DNA of 35,981 nt from Pseudomonadota bacterium (GCA_963204745.1 CAUJHF010000015.1:1-35981); one strand, 5' to 3'. Shown: positions 1-9,116, counted from the first letter of the stretch. Translations and numbers: made by a program. The notes: a model not told the origin generated them from the sequence alone.

Positions 1-297
1 GGGAAACCGGTGGTCAGCTACCGCAACCGCAACCCGGGACCCTTTCTGGTCGACATACAGGAGCCCGGGCAATTGCAGGGCGCGATCGGCCGGGCACTGC
101 AGCCCGATGCAGAACTGCGGCGCGCGATCGCCGCGTATGGCCCGGCGGTCACACCCTGGCGCGACGGAGCAAGTGCCGGCCGCATAATGGATGCCGTCGA
201 ACATCTCCTTGCCAGCGGCTGGCAGGACAGGAAGCCGCTGAATCTGCTGCGCAACCTTAAGATGCGCCGTCAGCTCGACTACTACAGATTCTGGTAA
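1..297 (+). CDS. 3' end of a surface-polysaccharide glycosyl/glycerophosphotransferase-like gene (partial)
   Basis: The reading frame is open from the first base and ends at TAA 295-297, so only the last 98 codons are present. A GTG at position 10 lies in this frame, but I do not think it is the start because the sequence before it (GKP) continues a GKPVVSYR-type strand. The visible part has a strand-turn motif followed by short helices and ends in basic residues. This resembles the C-terminal lobe of CDP-glycerol glycerophosphotransferase-like or other GT-B surface polysaccharide enzymes, in which GKPV introduces the last beta strand of the nucleotide-binding half. It lies 14 bases before a GT2 gene on the same strand, so the two are probably co-transcribed. 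The family call rests on overall resemblance of a short tail and is tentative. Confidence 0.5.
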   Translation, partial: GKPVVSYRNRNPGPFLVDIQEPGQLQGAIGRALQPDAELRRAIAAYGPAVTPWRDGASAGRIMDAVEHLLASGWQDRKPLNLLRNLKMRRQLDYYRFW

Positions 298-311
298 GCA
301 CGGGAGCCACC

Positions 312-1091
312 ATGCATTCACTGTCGGCCATCATCGTCTGCATGAACGAGCAGGACCGCATCCGCCCCTGCCTCGAATCCCTGAAACACATCGCCGACGA
401 GATCATCGTGTTTGATTCCGGCAGCACTGATGACACGATAGCCATCGTCCGCGAGCACACCGACAAGGTCTGGGTCACCGAAGACTGGCCAGGCGACGGC
501 TTCCAGAAACAGCGCGCGCTCGACAAGGCCACCTGCGACTGGGTACTGATCATCGATGCCGACGAGTGGCTGGACGCCGACATGAAAGCCTCGATCCGGA
601 CCATCCTGTCCAGACCGCAGATCGAGGAGGCCGCCTTCAAGCTGCCGTGGGGCAACGTGATTCTCGGCAAACAGCTGAAGCATGGCCGTTCCGCGCGCGC
701 CCCCAAACGCCTGTTCAGGCGCGAAGGCGCCCACATCACGCCGGTGGTCGTACACGGGCATATCGTCACCGACGGGAAGACCGGCACGATCCGCAAGGGC
801 TACCTGATGCACAACTCGCTCAGGGGTTTTGATCATCTGCTGGAAAAAAACCGCAGCTACGCCTGGGAAACCAGCCGCAAGTATTTCGCGCAGAAGACCC
901 GCAGCTATGGCATCCCGTTTTCGATCGTGAGGGCCGTGTGGACTTTCTTCCTGATCTACGTGCTCAGGCTCGGCTTCCTCGACGGCCAGCGGGGCCTGAT
1001 GATGGCCGTGATGTTTGCGCAGGCCTCGTTCAACAAATACGCAGGCCTGTGGTACCTGGAGCAGAGCCGCGACGGGAAAGCCACCAGATAG
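312..1091 (+). CDS. Family 2 glycosyltransferase, WaaE/KdtX type
   Basis: The 259-residue protein begins with the GT2 fold (SAIIVCMNEQDRI) and carries the nucleotide-sugar and metal motif DSGSTDDT at about residue 36. The DADEW motif near residue 90 is the DxD metal site. The C-terminal third has a hydrophobic stretch (TFFLIYVLRLGFL) and the G-x2-G-LMMAVMFA segment seen in WaaE-like enzymes, which add a hexose to the inner core of LPS or lipooligosaccharide. The length is normal for the family. ATG 312 is preceded by GGGAG about 6 bases upstream, which supports the start. It follows the partial transferase by 14 bases and converges with the GT4 gene, leaving a 6-base gap. The acceptor sugar cannot be read from the sequence. 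Confidence 0.85.
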   Translation: MHSLSAIIVCMNEQDRIRPCLESLKHIADEIIVFDSGSTDDTIAIVREHTDKVWVTEDWPGDGFQKQRALDKATCDWVLIIDADEWLDADMKASIRTILSRPQIEEAAFKLPWGNVILGKQLKHGRSARAPKRLFRREGAHITPVVVHGHIVTDGKTGTIRKGYLMHNSLRGFDHLLEKNRSYAWETSRKYFAQKTRSYGIPFSIVRAVWTFFLIYVLRLGFLDGQRGLMMAVMFAQASFNKYAGLWYLEQSRDGKATR

Positions 1092-1097
1092 CCCGAC

Positions 1098-2252
1098 TCA
1101 GCGGCCGGCAAGCTCCCGATAGACCTGCAGGGTCTTTTCCGTACCCTGCTCCACGTTGAAGATGTCCCGGATGCGCTGTCGCGCCGCCGCCCCGAAGCGC
1201 GCGCGCATTTCAGGATTTGCCCAGAGTTTCGCGATGCCATCGGCCAACGCCTGTGGGTCATTGACCGGCACAACGAAACCGGACTCGCCATCGGCAACCA
1301 GTTCGGCATTGCCGCCACTGTTGGATATCACGGCAGGCCGGCCATAGGCCATGGCTTCCACGACCGCCCGTGCCAGACCTTCGCGTTTGGTGGTCGGCAA
1401 CACGATGATGTCGCTGGCCGCCGCCACTTCGGGAGCATCATCACGGTAGCCGAGCACATGAATCCGCTCGGGATGCGCGGCCTTGCCGATTGCCTCGAGC
1501 ACCGACTGGTCATCGGGCTTCGGCCCCACCAGCAGGATATGGATCGGCGCGACGTCAGGCAGGTAGTGTGTGGCTGCAATCAACACATGCAGACCCTTGT
1601 GCGCGCGCAGATTGGCCACCATGGCAACCTTGAAAGCCCCGGCCGGCAGGTGCAGCGCACTGAGGTCCGCCGGGGGCTGCTGGTACCAGGCGAGGTCGTG
1701 TCCCTTGTACACCGTGACCAGCTTGTCGGTACCCCACCACATCTGTTTTTCCAGATAGGTCTTCACCGCCTCCGACACGCAGATGATCCTGTCGATGCGC
1801 GGGTTGAGGCAATTCAGATAACTGACCGGATCGTAGCGTCGCAGACTCCCCGGCTGGCCGCGGTAAACCAGCACCTTTACCGGCAGCCCGATGGCCGCCA
1901 GCACCCCATTGCTGATCGCACGGCTGTTGAACAGGTGCAGGATCTGGAAGCCCTGCTCACCGACCAGCTTGCGGATGAACCGGATGGACTGCGGCGATAC
2001 CTTGCGGCGGATCTTGTGCGGTATGACCCGGAGCCCGAGCTTGCGGTAGTAGTCCACCAGAATGGACTCCGGGCTGCACATCACCGTAATGTCCACTTCA
2101 CCGGATGCCTGCGCCCCGACCAGCTGTGCTGCCTCAGGCCGGACCGGGTTGATGTTGCGGCGACCGAGATAGTCGGCGATCACCAGTATTCTGATTTTGC
2201 TGTCCGACACGGTCAGGGGTTCCCGGTGGTCATGCCTCGCACTGGAATGCAT
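1098..2252 (-). CDS. Family 4 glycosyltransferase
   Basis: This is a GT-B glycosyltransferase of 384 residues. The N-terminal acceptor domain begins at KIRILVIADYLG. The C-terminal domain has the strand KVAMVANLRAHKG, followed by IHILLVGPKPDD and the GT4 E-x7-E element in REGLARAVVEAMAYG, where the two glutamates contact the donor sugar nucleotide. The gene probably builds a capsule, O-antigen or exopolysaccharide unit together with its neighbours, but it is transcribed against them. The start is uncertain. ATG 2252 has no clear ribosome site, and a GTG at 2210 (VSDSKIRI) sits just before the conserved first strand. The GTG start would leave an 85-base divergent promoter region in front of the gene at 2296 and is quite plausible. 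Confidence 0.85.
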   Translation of the reverse strand: MHSSARHDHREPLTVSDSKIRILVIADYLGRRNINPVRPEAAQLVGAQASGEVDITVMCSPESILVDYYRKLGLRVIPHKIRRKVSPQSIRFIRKLVGEQGFQILHLFNSRAISNGVLAAIGLPVKVLVYRGQPGSLRRYDPVSYLNCLNPRIDRIICVSEAVKTYLEKQMWWGTDKLVTVYKGHDLAWYQQPPADLSALHLPAGAFKVAMVANLRAHKGLHVLIAATHYLPDVAPIHILLVGPKPDDQSVLEAIGKAAHPERIHVLGYRDDAPEVAAASDIIVLPTTKREGLARAVVEAMAYGRPAVISNSGGNAELVADGESGFVVPVNDPQALADGIAKLWANPEMRARFGAAARQRIRDIFNVEQGTEKTLQVYRELAGR

Positions 2253-2295
2253 TGTGCGTTACCAGCTCTGGACTTGCATGCGGGAGCCGCCGAAT

Positions 2296-3438
2296 ATGGG
2301 CGGCGACTTCAGCGCTGTACAGAAACCCGTCATGCAGCCCGAACTGAACATCTATGTCTGTTCGACCGTCCGGCATCTGCTGTTTGCGTTGCTGCGGGCC
2401 GACCTGCACGGGGAAGAACCGCACCATATCCTGTTTTTTGCCGACTATCAGCACGCGTCTCTGGCGGACTGGGATCTCGCGTCGCTGCCGGGAAACATAG
2501 TCGTGCGCGAGATGAGCCGCGGCAGCGTTCGCCAGCATATGGGCAACAACGGTGTCCGCGGCAAGCTGTGTTACTTCCTGGCCATGCGTAACTGGCCGGC
2601 ACCGGAAATCCTGCGCACACCACTGCGGGCCCTGCTGGCTGATTCCGCACCACAACTGTCCGCGGCACTGAACGCGGCGCGAGCCGGTCACCGACCGCCG
2701 CGGCTGTGGCTGTTCAACGAGCGCAACAAAATGGCACGCCTGCTCAGGTTGCTGATCCCGCGGTTTTCACTGATCGAGGATGGCGAGTCAAACTACCGCC
2801 TGCAGCTTTGTCCGTGGTGGAAATGGCCGGGACGGCTGTTGTGTGGTCTCCCACCGCGCAGCCGGGTTCTGGGCGAAGAAGCGTCCTGTGATGCCATATA
2901 TGCCCTGAACCCCGAGCGGCTGCCGGAACGGATACGCGACAAGGGACGGCGCATCGATTTCCTGGAGCACGGCTCCGCGCGTGCAATGATGGACCGGATA
3001 TTCAGCGGGCTCACTGAAATTCCCCGACATACCCGGCAGGTTATCGTCGCCACACAGCCGTTTCGCATTCCGGGCGTCAGCCTTGCCGACAAGCAGCGCG
3101 TGTATGACCGTATAGTCAGCCACCTTCAGGCGCGGGGCAGACCGGTGATTCTCAAGAATCATCCCGCCGAGGATGCCACCGACTATGCGTTTCTCGGCGA
3201 CCGCGTGATCCGGATTCCCGGCAAGGTGCCGCTGGAGGCGATGCTGCCGGGAAATACCGGACCACTGACTGTCGTTTCGGTATTCTCTACCGCCGGCATG
3301 GGCTTCGAACGCTATTGTCGGCGGATCCGGCTGTGCGCTGAAAGCGAAAGCGATGCCCTGTATCTGCAGACTGTGCGGTCCTGGATTGCCGAGCCACGGA
3401 AACTTGATGAGGTTTTACAAGAGAAGCTGCCTGCATGA
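2296..3438 (+). CDS. Glycosyltransferase family 52-like protein (sialyltransferase relative)
   Basis: The protein opens with NIYVCSTVRHLLFALL, which fits the start of GT52 lipooligosaccharide sialyltransferase-like enzymes (xCSTxxHLL). Further shared features are FSLIEDGESNY in the middle, the ILKNHPAE strand and VVSVFSTAGMGFERY near the end, which resembles the CMP-sugar binding region. I infer that it adds a sialic-acid-like or other sugar to a surface glycan. The start could be ATG 2296, with GGGAG 9 bases upstream, or ATG 2332 directly before the conserved strand. The upstream in-frame extension overlaps the divergent GT4 gene and looks non-coding. The stop overlaps the next start as ATGA, so this gene and wzi are translationally coupled. 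The donor sugar is unknown. Confidence 0.65.
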   Translation: MGGDFSAVQKPVMQPELNIYVCSTVRHLLFALLRADLHGEEPHHILFFADYQHASLADWDLASLPGNIVVREMSRGSVRQHMGNNGVRGKLCYFLAMRNWPAPEILRTPLRALLADSAPQLSAALNAARAGHRPPRLWLFNERNKMARLLRLLIPRFSLIEDGESNYRLQLCPWWKWPGRLLCGLPPRSRVLGEEASCDAIYALNPERLPERIRDKGRRIDFLEHGSARAMMDRIFSGLTEIPRHTRQVIVATQPFRIPGVSLADKQRVYDRIVSHLQARGRPVILKNHPAEDATDYAFLGDRVIRIPGKVPLEAMLPGNTGPLTVVSVFSTAGMGFERYCRRIRLCAESESDALYLQTVRSWIAEPRKLDEVLQEKLPA

Positions 3439-4949
3439 CCAGATTTCGCACGGAGACCTTTCTGCTCAGCCTCGCCCTGCTCGGCAGTACCACGACTGCC
3501 CGCGCCGAGCCGTGGATCGACACCTCGAACCTCGCGCTCCGCACTGAAATCCGGTATCTCGCCGACCGGGGGCTGATCAAGGCACCGGTCAGCACCTGGC
3601 CGCTGATGTGGGCGGCTATCGAGACGGACCTGCACGCGGTCGATGCCAGCCAGCTCGACGAGCCGGCGCTCAATGCCTGGCAGGACGTGATGCGCCACCT
3701 CAACTTTTCGAAGCAGAGCATCGCGTCGGCCGGCATCACCGTGGCCAACGATGACAACCGCTTCGCCGGCTTCGGTGATGAATATCGGGACAAGAACACG
3801 GTGGCTCTCAGCTACAGCACGATGGGCGACCGGTGGGCGCTCAAACTGCAGCCGAGCCGGGTGGCTGACCCGGATGACGACGAGCAATACCGTCTGGACG
3901 AGAGCTATCTGGCCGGGACACTCGGTAACTGGGTCATATCGGCCGGACTCCAGGATCGCTGGTGGGCGCCAGGCTGGGACACCAATCTGGCCCTGAGCAG
4001 CAACGCGCGGCCCATGCCGGCACTGGCACTGACGCGGCGTGACTCCCATCCTTTCAGGCTGCCATTTACGGACGATTACCAGATCCCCTGGACGGTCACC
4101 ACCTTCATGGCCGACATGGGCACCAACCGCACCATCGAAAATACGCTGCTGTGGGGATTCCGGCTCAATTTCAAACCGCATCCGCGCCTGGAGGTCGGCG
4201 TCACCCGGCTGGCGCAATGGGCGGGCGATGGCCGGCCGAGTGGCTTCGATACATTCTGGGATGTGCTGACTGGCCGCGATAACTGCGGCAACGCAGGGCT
4301 GGACTGCGGCGTTGACGGCAGCGAAGAACCCGGTAACCAGCAGGCCGGCTACGACCTCCGGCTGTCCCTGCCGGTCGCCGGCCATGACTTCGGCCTCTAC
4401 TATCAGTCCTTCGCCGAGGACGGCAGCGAAAGCAGCACCAAATTCTGGACCAAGGCCCGGCCCTCCGGTGGCATCGATACGACGGTCACCGTGCTGGGCA
4501 CGCCGGTACTGATGTATATCGAATACACCGACAGTCTCGCCTACTGCAGCGACAACCGCTCACGGGGCATCGGCGACTGCTATTACGAGCACCACATCTA
4601 CAAGACCGGCATGCGCTACGAGGGGCGTGCGATCGGAAACCTCTACGACAACGACACCACCTCACTGGTCTTTGGCATGATTTCCCAGATGCACAACGAT
4701 GCGAGCTGGCAGTGGTCGCTGCGTTATGCCGAGCTGAACAACGACAACAGCGACGCTTACCCCGGCGAAGCGAACGGCAACACGATCACCGAAATCTCCG
4801 AAGACCTGCTGATGCTGTCGGGCAAATATCAGCGCATATTCGGCCGCTGGAAGATCGGCGTGGGCGGCAATGCCAGCCATTCGAGCTTCAGGGACCAGGC
4901 AAGCGACGATGACTACACGGCTTTTCTCGACGTGGAGTACTTGCTCTAG
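3435..4949 (+). CDS. Outer-membrane capsule assembly protein Wzi family
   Basis: A signal peptide (LLSLALLGSTTTARA) precedes a mature protein that starts EPWIDTSNLALRTEIRYLADRG, the usual N-terminus of the Wzi/Cap_assem_Wzi family. The remaining roughly 480 residues alternate short amphipathic strands (WALKLQPSR, VISAGLQDRWWAPG, LEVGVTRLAQW, WQWSLRYAEL) and end in a terminal strand with aromatic residues (TAFLDVEYLL), as expected of an outer-membrane beta barrel. In E. coli K30, Wzi is the outer-membrane lectin that anchors group 1 capsule at the surface. The RDRWWAPG-like segment is a typical family landmark. ATG 3435 overlaps the stop of the GT52-like gene. No wza, wzb or wzc is in the window, so the export machinery must lie elsewhere. 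The gene ends in a CTAG that is also the end of the convergent gene. Confidence 0.85.
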   Translation: MTRFRTETFLLSLALLGSTTTARAEPWIDTSNLALRTEIRYLADRGLIKAPVSTWPLMWAAIETDLHAVDASQLDEPALNAWQDVMRHLNFSKQSIASAGITVANDDNRFAGFGDEYRDKNTVALSYSTMGDRWALKLQPSRVADPDDDEQYRLDESYLAGTLGNWVISAGLQDRWWAPGWDTNLALSSNARPMPALALTRRDSHPFRLPFTDDYQIPWTVTTFMADMGTNRTIENTLLWGFRLNFKPHPRLEVGVTRLAQWAGDGRPSGFDTFWDVLTGRDNCGNAGLDCGVDGSEEPGNQQAGYDLRLSLPVAGHDFGLYYQSFAEDGSESSTKFWTKARPSGGIDTTVTVLGTPVLMYIEYTDSLAYCSDNRSRGIGDCYYEHHIYKTGMRYEGRAIGNLYDNDTTSLVFGMISQMHNDASWQWSLRYAELNNDNSDAYPGEANGNTITEISEDLLMLSGKYQRIFGRWKIGVGGNASHSSFRDQASDDDYTAFLDVEYLL

Positions 4950-5578
4950 AACGGGCGGCGGAAGCGCTGCCGGGCAGCGCCCAGCAGCGCCAGTGCCGAA
5001 CCCAGGAGCCAGATTGCCGGCGGCGCCGGAACGGCAGACAACCGATAGCCAACGGTATTTGAGTCGTAGCCCATCCACTGGCCATTGACTACTTCAAAAA
5101 ATGCGTAATTGGCCAATGGACTCGGCGCATTGATCAGTGCGCTGGCTTGACTGTTGTAGGGCAGGCATGGCGCCTCGCATTGCCGCGGTTCAAAGGAAAC
5201 CCAGTAGGTTCCAGGGCCGAGTGCAAGCGCAAGACCACTGACACCACGCCAGCCGTAAACGGGATCGGTGTCCATAACGAAACTCCCGAACCCTATTTCC
5301 ACGCCCGGAATGTCTCCACCATCGGTATAGAAGGCAACCGTAGTCGGAATCGATCCGGCATCGAAGGCAGGAATCAGCCACATCTCGGCACGGTCAATCA
5401 CCACTGCCTCAGTCAGCGTAAATTCTCCGGCCAGCCATTGGGTACTGCTTAAGAGGGTTTGGGCTGGGCCGGCCGGTACACCGGTATCGATAATGGCTGC
5501 GTTGACGGTAACTGACGCCAGTGTCACCGCCAGAGCCAGGGTAGCCAGAACAAGGTTGGGACTGATGCGATTCTTCAT
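4946..5578 (-). CDS. Secreted protein with a PEP-CTERM (VPxPxAxWL) sorting signal
   Basis: The 210-residue protein has an N-terminal signal peptide (LVLATLALAVTLASVTVNA) and a C-terminal tripartite tail: VPAPPAIWLLGS, a hydrophobic helix and a basic end (RQRFRRPF). That is the VPLPAA-type variant of PEP-CTERM, which is recognised and processed by exosortase. The body is rich in Gly, Tyr and Trp and looks beta-structured, but I recognise no enzymatic domain. PEP-CTERM proteins are typically matrix or surface components in bacteria that make exopolysaccharide, which suits the neighbouring capsule genes. ATG 5578 has a strong ribosome site (GAGGGG) just upstream. Two cysteines flank a short EAP segment. 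No exosortase gene is present in the window. Confidence 0.75.
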   Translation of the reverse strand: MKNRISPNLVLATLALAVTLASVTVNAAIIDTGVPAGPAQTLLSSTQWLAGEFTLTEAVVIDRAEMWLIPAFDAGSIPTTVAFYTDGGDIPGVEIGFGSFVMDTDPVYGWRGVSGLALALGPGTYWVSFEPRQCEAPCLPYNSQASALINAPSPLANYAFFEVVNGQWMGYDSNTVGYRLSAVPAPPAIWLLGSALALLGAARQRFRRPF

Positions 5579-5752
5579 TGGAATCCCCTCTTCCTGATCG
5601 CTTGGTTGACATAATCACCGCAAGAGCCGGAATCTGCCGTCTGATAGCTACTCCCGATACCAGCGGCATGTCAACCCCAGGAGGCATTGGATCACCGGGG
5701 CATGCAGGTCAGCTGGGCCCATTCCGGACAAGCTGCAACAAGACTTTTCTGT

Positions 5753-5775
5753 ATCGCGCCTGACGGCGCTCCCAC
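5753..5775 (-). repeat. Degenerate REP-like repeat copy
   Basis: This 23-base element starts ATCGCGCCTGA and ends GCTCCCAC. It differs by two bases from the reverse form of the GTAGGAGCG...CGCGAT repeat found in three other intergenic spaces of the window. It is a single, solitary copy between the end of the RND transporter gene and the start of the PEP-CTERM gene. Confidence 0.7.
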
Positions 5776-5812
5776 GGGACATACCCCTCCTGCCAGAGAT
5801 CGCCCCGTTGCG

Positions 5813-8164
5813 TCAGTGTTCCTTCGCAGCCCCCATGATGAACTTCGGCTTGAAGATCTCGACCCATGCCGGCACCAGGAACATCGCGGAACAGGCATTC
5901 AGGACCAGCATGATGATCAACAGGCGTGCCGAGTCTGCCTGGAAGCGCAGCTCGGAAATAAACACCCACATGATGATGCCGCCAATCAGGGTGGTTGCCG
6001 TAAATGCGATCGCGACACCGGTCGTGCTCACTGCGCGCTTTACCGCTTCCTGCAGGTCAGTCGTACCATGCATCTCTTCCTTGATGCGATCCATCATGTA
6101 GATCGCATAGTCCACACCCAGGCCGATACCAACCGCGATCATCGGCACGGTGTTTACGTTCAGTCCCATGTCGAGCAGACCCATGCAGGCATAGGTCAGG
6201 GTCGTGGCAAAACCCATGGAAACCAGCATCATCACGCCCGAATGAATCGATCCGTAAAACCAGAAAGTGAACATCAGGATCAGCACCAGCACGGCCGGCA
6301 CGACGATGACGTTGGTATCGAAAGCTTCCTCGTTGATCGCCGCCGTCACGCCGACCGGACCCCCAGCAAGGTCGATATGCAGGCCGGGCACCTTGCTGCC
6401 GACATTGTCCCGCCATTCCTTGACCATGTGGATCGCACGACGGATGGTCTCACCGGTATGGTCCTTGTAGTAGAAGACCATGTTTGCAAGCTGCTCGTCG
6501 GTATCCAGATACTCGAGCAGCGCACCCGGAACCGGCGCCGACATCATGTACATGAACATCAGACCACCGACATCACTGGCGCGGTTCGGAACCACGGCCC
6601 AGCGCGGATCGTCATTGCGCGTCATCTGGTTGACCTGCATCACCAGATTATTGAGCCCCTTGGCACCACCCATGGTCGGATCCAGCAACATGTAATTCTG
6701 GAAATCGGCCAGGGCCTTGATCACTTCAGGACGTTTGAGACCGCCCTTCTCATCGGTGCGTGCAATGATGAACAGCTCCTCCGAGCCGGGGAACCTGTCG
6801 TTGATCGCCTTGGATGAAACATTGAAATCGTGATCACGGTAGAGCAGCGGTGAACCGGGCTCGGGCTCGCCGATCTGCACCCTGAAACTCAGCGCAGTCG
6901 CAACCAGCACGATGCACAGGGTCGCCCACAGCACCGCTCTGGCACGCGCCGGCGTGCCGACAACCAGTGCCAGCCGGGGAAATACGTCGCGAATGAAGGT
7001 GCGTTTGATCGTGATGTTCTTCGGCTTGGGCAGAATCGCCAGCAGCATCGGCAGGGTCACCAGCACCGTCACGACCATGCTCACCGCCCAGAACGAGGCA
7101 TAAATAGCCATCTTGTCATTGATCGGTACAGAGCCGAGACCGATCAGGAAAAGTGCGGCGGCATCGGCCACGATGGCCAGTGCGCCCGGACGGAACAGCG
7201 CATTGAAGGTATTGCGGGCGGCAAGCTGCTTGTCATCGGTGCGCGCCAGCTCCAGAAAGTAACGCTCTACTTTCTGAATGCCGTGTGACAAGGCGCGTGC
7301 CGAGATCAGGAACGGCACCACCAGCATCAGCGGGTCGAGGTTGTAGCCGAGCACGCCCATGAAGCCGACGCCCCAGATACTGGTCAGCGCCATGCCGAGC
7401 AGCGGCAGCAGGATGCCGTAGAGCCGCCGCGTATAGACGATCAGGATCGCAAGCACGATGACCACGGTATAGAGAAAAATCTGCAGGATCTGTGCACTGT
7501 AGGAATCCACCCAGCCCACCAGCACCGGATTGCCGGTGGCGTAGATGCGAACACCAGGTGCCCCTTCCTTGAGGCGGATCGCCTGCAGCTCTTCGAAGAT
7601 CCTGCCGTAGTCGAGCGCACCTTCATTGAGTGTGCCCTTGATGATCGCGGCCTTGAGATCGGGAGAGACGAGCAGGCCGAACACGCGCGGACTGGCCACC
7701 ACATCCCGTTGCATGCCGGCCAGCTCATCCGGCGAATAATCGCCATATTGCGGATCGTAGTAGGTCATCGAACGGATGTTGCCGTCCGGTGTCAGCGAGA
7801 TCTTGCGCGTATTGCGGTGGGTGAGGCTGGTCACCAGGTTGTGATTGATGCTGGTGAGCTTGTCCATGCCCTCCGTGATGCGATGAATGCGCGACAGCGT
7901 CTCGTTGGTGAACACCGTTCCTTCATCCACTTCCACCGCCATCGTGATGATGTTGGCACCGCCGAAGGTATCGCGGATGCTGTTGTGGAGCTTGATGTAG
8001 GGATGCTGTTGCGGCAGCAGGTCGGCAAAATCCGACAGCATGCGCACGGCCGGAATATGCCAGGCAAACCATGCCGTGATCAGCATGACGATCAGCAGCA
8101 CCAGCTTGCGGTGATCGAACAGCGCATTGCCAAAGCGCGGGAAAAAGCCCTGGGGTTCGCTCAT
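5813..8164 (-). CDS. RND superfamily (MMPL-type) transporter
   Basis: The protein has 783 residues with the layout of MMPL-type RND pumps: one N-terminal membrane helix (LVLLIVMLITAWFAW), a large periplasmic loop, a five-helix block (about residues 230-400), a helix, a second loop and a final five-helix block. The C-terminal block contains GVDYAIYMMDRIKEE, a standard RND/MMPL signature. It probably moves lipids or hydrophobic compounds through or from the inner membrane using the proton gradient. ATG 8164 is chosen because AGGAG lies just upstream and one base separates it from the stop of the YCF48-like gene. The longer frame upstream overlaps that gene. It is the second gene of a two-gene operon divergent from the DUF1302-DUF1329 pair. 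The substrate is unknown. Confidence 0.9.
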   Translation of the reverse strand: MSEPQGFFPRFGNALFDHRKLVLLIVMLITAWFAWHIPAVRMLSDFADLLPQQHPYIKLHNSIRDTFGGANIITMAVEVDEGTVFTNETLSRIHRITEGMDKLTSINHNLVTSLTHRNTRKISLTPDGNIRSMTYYDPQYGDYSPDELAGMQRDVVASPRVFGLLVSPDLKAAIIKGTLNEGALDYGRIFEELQAIRLKEGAPGVRIYATGNPVLVGWVDSYSAQILQIFLYTVVIVLAILIVYTRRLYGILLPLLGMALTSIWGVGFMGVLGYNLDPLMLVVPFLISARALSHGIQKVERYFLELARTDDKQLAARNTFNALFRPGALAIVADAAALFLIGLGSVPINDKMAIYASFWAVSMVVTVLVTLPMLLAILPKPKNITIKRTFIRDVFPRLALVVGTPARARAVLWATLCIVLVATALSFRVQIGEPEPGSPLLYRDHDFNVSSKAINDRFPGSEELFIIARTDEKGGLKRPEVIKALADFQNYMLLDPTMGGAKGLNNLVMQVNQMTRNDDPRWAVVPNRASDVGGLMFMYMMSAPVPGALLEYLDTDEQLANMVFYYKDHTGETIRRAIHMVKEWRDNVGSKVPGLHIDLAGGPVGVTAAINEEAFDTNVIVVPAVLVLILMFTFWFYGSIHSGVMMLVSMGFATTLTYACMGLLDMGLNVNTVPMIAVGIGLGVDYAIYMMDRIKEEMHGTTDLQEAVKRAVSTTGVAIAFTATTLIGGIIMWVFISELRFQADSARLLIIMLVLNACSAMFLVPAWVEIFKPKFIMGAAKEH

Positions 8165-8165
8165 C

Positions 8166-9116
8166 TCAGCTCCTCGGCACTGCATACAGCGCACCGGCGG
8201 CACCGCCGATGAGCAGCCGGTCGTCGCCGGCCGCATGAATCACGCGCAGGAACAGCCGCACCGGCTCCCCATAGTCCACGCGCTGCCAGCTGTCGCCATT
8301 GAGCTTCAGCAAGGTCCCTTCGCCGCCGGCCGCATAGATGTCGGCACCGATGCCGGCCAGGCTGTAGATCGGCACCAGTGTCTGCGTGTTCTGCAGCACC
8401 CAGGTCTTGCCGCCATCGGCGGTATGCAGGATCTGGCCCGCGAGGCCGGCCACCCAACCCGTATCCAGATCACGGAAATACGCATCCTGCGGATAAAACT
8501 CGTCCGGCAGCGGTTCGCCCGCCGTCCAGGTTTCGCCGCCGTCTGCGCTGTGCACGTTGAAGCCGAACTCGCCGAAGATCAGGGCGTGCTCCGCATCGAT
8601 GAACTGGATCGTGGTCAGGATTGTGTCATCGCCGATGGAATGGTCGTCCCAGTTCTTTCCCGCATCATCGCTGACGATGATGGTGGTGAAGCTGCCAACC
8701 ACCCACAAACGGTTCTGCGGATCGCAGCTGATACCCTGCGGCGACTCCTCGGTCTGGATCGGGTTTGCCACCCAGGTCTGCCCGTCATCAGCAGAAACAA
8801 ACACCTCGCCTTCAGTTGCGAGTGCCGCAAATTTTCCGTCTGGACAGGCCGCAATCCCGATCAACGATGGCCAGCCGGGTACTTCCTGCCGGCTCCACGT
8901 CGTGCCGGCGTCCACAGAGCGCAGCACCAGGCCGTGGTTACCGACCACCAGCAAGGCCTTGTCGCTGGACGCCGCCTGCTGGAAGAGATCACCACGACGA
9001 ATCGGCCGGGACTCCGATGCCTCTACACCCTTGAGGTTGAGCGGTGACTCGCAAGCTGCAAGCAGACTGGCAGCAGCAAGCGCGAGTACCGCAAGTCGAA
9101 CGGCAATATTTTTCAA
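8166..9116 (-). CDS. YCF48/BNR-repeat beta-propeller lipoprotein
   Basis: The 316-residue protein starts at TTG 9116, which is supported by AAGGGGG 4-5 bases upstream. It has a lipoprotein signal peptide ending in the lipobox LLAAC, so it should be lipid-anchored. The body has several BNR/Asp-box-like repeats (VDAGTTWSRQE, SADDGQTWVAN, SDDAGKNWDDH, SADGGETWTAG, TADGGKTWVLQ) that form a beta propeller as in YCF48-like photosystem assembly factors. No photosynthesis genes are present, and in heterotrophs such proteins often sit next to RND and DUF1302/DUF1329 genes. It is the first gene of the operon with the RND pump, so I infer that it is a periplasmic partner of the pump. The function itself is unproven. 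Confidence 0.85.
   Translation of the reverse strand: MKNIAVRLAVLALAAASLLAACESPLNLKGVEASESRPIRRGDLFQQAASSDKALLVVGNHGLVLRSVDAGTTWSRQEVPGWPSLIGIAACPDGKFAALATEGEVFVSADDGQTWVANPIQTEESPQGISCDPQNRLWVVGSFTTIIVSDDAGKNWDDHSIGDDTILTTIQFIDAEHALIFGEFGFNVHSADGGETWTAGEPLPDEFYPQDAYFRDLDTGWVAGLAGQILHTADGGKTWVLQNTQTLVPIYSLAGIGADIYAAGGEGTLLKLNGDSWQRVDYGEPVRLFLRVIHAAGDDRLLIGGAAGALYAVPRS

Noticed and set aside
1458-2591. Long open frame on the plus strand opposite the GT4 gene
   Set aside because: Its translation has no recognisable motifs, is rich in Arg, Gln and His, and runs antisense to a clear glycosyltransferase. It arises from high-GC third positions.
3312-4385. Long minus-strand open frame opposite wzi
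   Set aside because: No signal or family motifs, while the plus strand encodes a clear signal peptide and Wzi pattern.
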